A stretch of DNA of 64,000 bases from Nissolia schottii (Eukaryota; Streptophyta; Magnoliopsida; Fabales; Fabaceae): the NCBI GenBank assembly GCA_003254905.1, contig QANU01011901.1, forward strand, positions 148,680 through 212,679, written 5' to 3'. Shown one piece after another: positions 61,601-64,000 of the stretch. Position 1 is the stretch's first letter. Every line of letters starts with the position of its first letter. A model generated the notes under the pieces. That model searched no databases, was not told the DNA's origin, and saw nothing but the letters and a program-made list of their open reading frames with translations. The position numbers and the translations under genes were made by a program.

Positions 61601-64000
61601 GGGAAGGGTTAGAGAAGGAGGTTCAGCTTGACCCTAAACTCAGAGGTATCATACATGATTTGCTGTCAGGAAAGGAAGTTCCAACTGGGTATACATTAAA
61701 GAATGGAAGGCTCCTGCACCAAGGTTGTTTGGTAATCCCTAAAAATTCTAATTTAATTCCCAAGATATTGGATGAATTCCATGATACTAAATTGGGAGGG
61801 CACTCTGGGTTTTTTCGCACTTATAAAAGAATTTCAGCGGGGCTGTTACAACCCCTTCCTATTCCGACAAATGTTTGGTCAGATATTGCCATGGATTTCA
61901 TTAGGGGTCTACCAAAAGCACAAGGGAAAGACACCATCTTTGTTGTGGTGGATAGATTAACAAAAGATGCCCATTTCTTCCCTTTGAGTCACCTTTATTC
62001 AGCAAAAGAAGTTGTAGAGCTGTTTGTGAAAGAAGTAGTAAAACTCCATGGCTTCCCGAATTCCATCATTTCAGACCGTGATCGGTTGTTCATTAGTGCT
62101 TTCTGGTTAGAAATCTTCAAGGCAGCAAGTACGACACTCAAAATGAGTTCAGCCCATCACCCCCAAACAGACAGGCAAAGTGAAGCGGTTAATAAATGCG
62201 GGGAAACTTATCTTCGGTGCTTCACAAGCTCTGAACCAAAGCAGTGACCTCGTTGGTTGAATTGGGCAGAATATTAGTATAACACCAATTATCATGGCTC
62301 CATAAAAATGACCCCCTTCGGGGAACTATACGGCAAGGAACCCCCAATTCTATTACGAGGAGGAGGAGAAGCTGCGGTTGAAGAAGTTAGAAATCTCATG
62401 GACGAAAGAAATCAGAAGTTGGACGAACTGCATTTCCAACTGGATAGGGCCCAAAACCGAATGCGGACGTATGCGGACAAGAGGAGAAGAGACATGTCCT
62501 TTGAGCCAGGAGAACAGGTTTACCTCAAGCTGCAGCCTTATCGAATGAAAACTCTGGCAAAGAGAGTAAATCAAAAGCTGAGTGCAAGGTTCTATGGTCC
62601 ATTCGAGATTCTTGAGAAAATTGGACCAGTGGCCTATAAGCTAAGTCTACCGGAAGGAGCTCGAGTACATCCAGTCTTCCACGTTTCTCTGCTAAAGAAA
62701 TGTGTCGCACCTACTGGGAAGGTTCAACCTCTCCTAACTGCCCTTGCAAAGGAATACGAATTACAGGTTGAGCCGCCAGAGATCATTCCTGTCCGGAAAA
62801 ATGAAGCAGGACAATTGGAAGTATTGATCAAATGGAAGGACCTCCCAGACTTTGAGAATTCATGGGAAACAATAGCAAAAATTCAGGCGGTTTTTCCTTC
62901 CTTTCACCTTGAGGACAAGGTGGTACTTCAAGGTGGGGTATTGTTACATACCCGGCAGCTGAAGCTGAGTCAACTGGGCAGGCTAACCAAAAAGGAAAGA
63001 AAATAATTCCCTTCCCATATGATTATTCTAGGAGGCACAAGAAAGGAAAGAGCAAAATATAAGGAAGCAATAACTGATTTGTTAGCAACAAATCAGGGGT
63101 TGAGAGAGTTATTAGAGGAAAGAATAATCAATAATAAATTAGTTGGAGACAAATAAGGAATGGAGGATTTTTTGGAGAAAATAAAGCAAATCCCTTGATT
63201 CTCTCCTATTGAGAGAATTATAAGTGAGATCATGGGGGGAAGGAGAGAAGGCATTCAGGATTTCAGTGGTTAGGAGGGCCAAGGGATCCTTAATTCCCAG
63301 AATATTTTCCTATTTTCTGTCATTAATTTCCATCCTTTAGCCACCATTGTTATGTTCTGAACTGAAATTCCCCATTGGAATTTCAGCATAATTAATAAAC
63401 ACTGAGATATTGCAGCAAATCCTTTTTTTCTCTCGGTACCAGTGTAACACAGTATCTTTAACAGAAAGCATTTGTCTGCATAAGTGCATATTGTGCTTGT
63501 AAGATCTGTTATTGCATCTACTGGGTTTTAATATGGCCTAAAGCTACAGCAAACTCTAACTTTACATGAAAGTTAAGAAACTTAGAAAACGTCTCTTGAC
63601 AAAAAAGCATAACAAGCGTACATATATTTACCCCAGACAATTCATCTTTTGCATTCAGAAACATTATACATTAACCCAAATACCCTTGGTGGGGGTCACT
63701 TCCAGATCTACTTTTGAAAAATACTTAATGGATTATCATGCACTTATTCTCTTCTTTTTAGTGAAGCAAAACATGTGTATGCTTCCATGTTTTGTCATCA
63801 ACTTAATCATAGATGTATTTTACAGGTTGAGACAATATCCATGAGAAGTGATTCAGGAGATGAGAAGCCATCCTCTACATGGGACGCTGATTATGCTTTA
63901 TCAAAGATAATAGGAGGAGATGCTTTGTGTTCCTCATTAATGCTTGTTAAAGGTAATGAAGATAATAGCAGCAAATTGTTGGAGACTAAATTAGAAAAAG
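52609..64000 (+). CDS. KIN12E: kinesin-12 family motor (KIN-12E-like), 3' end beyond window
   Basis: Twenty exons with matching phases: 52609-53124, 53236-53391, 53737-53820, 53921-54040, 54157-54270, 54361-54453, 54579-54739, 54828-54902, 55181-55268, 55373-55431, 55531-55594, 55807-55872, 55969-56130, 56249-56353, 56543-56778, 56866-56935, 57040-57093, 57177-57235, 57668-57881, and 63826 to the edge. This gives ~890 aa so far. The disordered N-terminus (1-165) precedes the motor (about 170-510). The P-loop YGQTGSGKT (250-258) is split by an intron. Switch I is ESSRSH (about 376-381), switch II DLAGSE (about 409-414), and the microtubule loop is [19 protein letters not shown]. Coiled-coil segments follow. 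Plant KIN-12 motors act at the spindle and phragmoplast; GLVIM-type and NEDASGD features favour KIN-12E. The intron 57882-63825 hosts a retrotransposon. Confidence 0.85.
55019..55090. repeat. compound trinucleotide repeat in kinesin intron
   Basis: TTA/ATT units pass into TAC/CTA and then TGC units within the intron between exons 54828-54902 and 55181-55268. The change of unit along the tract is typical of an evolving compound microsatellite. Confidence 0.85.
57936..58443 (+). repeat. 5' LTR of the chromovirus
   Basis: Starts TGTTACATACCCGGCAGC and ends CGGTACCAGTGTAACA. It is directly followed by two bases and the tRNA-Met primer-binding site. Its partner is at 62942-63449. Confidence 0.95.
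58446..58457 (+). other. primer-binding site (initiator tRNA-Met)
   Basis: TGGTATCAGAGC, complementary to the 3' end of plant initiator methionine tRNA, lies two bases after the 5' LTR. It is the expected minus-strand primer site. Confidence 0.9.
58480..59600 (+). pseudogene. broken gag of the chromovirus
   Basis: It begins [20 protein letters not shown] with a short coiled coil, then the capsid-like part ([33 protein letters not shown]). An in-frame TAG at 58813 interrupts it. The frame shifts near 59060-59090, and a TGA lies near 59209. A 39-bp segment is tandemly duplicated (59297 and 59341). A zinc knuckle [14 protein letters not shown] is still readable around 59550-59592, in the spacing usual for this plant group. 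Confidence 0.85.
59297..59379 (+). repeat. 39-bp direct duplication within gag
   Basis: CGAAATGTAGGTTTCAGCAG and the following 19 bases occur at 59297 and again at 59341, separated by 5 bp. The identical copies suggest a recent slippage event in the already degenerate element. Confidence 0.9.
59781..62927 (+). pseudogene. broken pol of the chromovirus (PR-RT-RNaseH-INT-chromodomain)
   Basis: Protease: the expected Asp-Ser/Thr-Gly reads [12 protein letters not shown], so the triad is lost. Reverse transcriptase (about 60325-60993) keeps [20 protein letters not shown] and [14 protein letters not shown]. The usual Asp-Asp pair reads Ser-Asp (VFSDILVYS, near 60795), and there is a short deletion with frameshift near 60550 and a one-base loss near 60650. 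RNase H ([16 protein letters not shown]) is at 61220-61260. Integrase keeps D, D and E blocks ([22 protein letters not shown]), but the Cys half of its zinc-binding region is missing at about 61838. A chromodomain-like end ([16 protein letters not shown]) closes the ORF. In-frame stops occur at 60310, 60991, 61294, 61366, 61516, 61555, 62245 and 62275. Confidence 0.9.
62942..63449 (+). repeat. 3' LTR of the chromovirus
   Basis: Same length (508 bp) as the 5' LTR, with about 15 substitutions and two compensating 2-base indels. It is preceded by a short purine-rich stretch (AAGGTGGGGTA) that fits the polypurine tract. Confidence 0.95.

Larger units (their letters stand above)
57936..63449 (+). 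mobile_element. degenerate chromovirus (Ty3/gypsy) LTR retrotransposon in a kinesin intron
   Basis: The 5514-bp element is bounded by two 508-bp LTRs (57936-58443 and 62942-63449) with TGTTACA...TGTAACA ends. The flanks CAGTG (57931-57935) and CAGTA (63450-63454) are a 5-bp target duplication with one mismatch. The primer-binding site TGGTATCAGAGC (58446-58457) matches initiator tRNA-Met. The order gag, protease, reverse transcriptase, RNase H, integrase, chromodomain is that of chromoviruses. It is in the same orientation as the kinesin. Many stops, frameshifts and lost catalytic residues make it non-autonomous. By my hand count the LTRs differ at about 15 of 506 aligned sites plus two 2-base indels, so the insertion is fairly recent. 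Confidence 0.95.

Noticed and set aside
1..64000. CRISPR arrays, operons, ribosome binding sites, replication origins
   Set aside because: The window is plant nuclear DNA with spliced genes; no regularly spaced short repeats with unique spacers or prokaryotic gene layout were seen.

Overview
This is nuclear DNA from a flowering plant, almost certainly a eudicot. The genes have many short exons with GT-AG introns, the spacers are AT-rich, and plant-only families are present (DRM methyltransferase, KIN-12 kinesin, wall-associated-kinase-like protein). Transposons of plant hAT, PIF/Harbinger and chromovirus types lie between and inside genes. I cannot name the species from the sequence. The assembly has one 56-base run of N (37357-37412) and two single Ns (10286, 38327).

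Layout. 2562-9480 (-): a DRM3-type de novo DNA methyltransferase homologue with three UBA domains and a degenerate catalytic loop; a 610-bp PIF/Harbinger-like MITE sits in one intron. 9844-10498: a GC-rich non-autonomous hAT-like element with a perfect 8-bp target duplication. 11377-16650 (-): a YTH-domain (ECT) m6A reader. 16660-19768: AT-rich spacer. 19769-26890 (-): a WW + DEAD-box + RGG + RS RNA helicase (RH40-like). 29311-37131 (-): an importin-beta family protein, probably importin-9-like, in 21 coding exons. 37432-37504 (-): tRNA-Ala(UGC). 38403-42757 (+): a kinase-less, probably GPI-anchored GUB_WAK_bind protein whose first intron holds a ~225-bp tandem array. 42758-52608: repeat-rich spacer with a BRO1-like gene fragment and a 3372-bp solo LTR. 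52609-64000+ (+): a KIN-12 (KIN-12E-like) kinesin, cut by the right edge. A degenerate 5.5-kb chromovirus LTR retrotransposon lies in its last visible intron.

The genes do not form a pathway cluster. They are unrelated single-copy-style housekeeping or regulatory genes: RNA-directed DNA methylation, m6A reading, RNA remodelling, nuclear import, phragmoplast/spindle motor. Complete exon chains with matching splice phases were worked out by hand for all five non-RNA genes that lie wholly inside the window, and for the visible part of the kinesin. I saw no clearly undescribed molecular system. The most informative signals are transposon boundaries with target-site duplications, the decay pattern of the chromovirus, and the altered DRM catalytic region.
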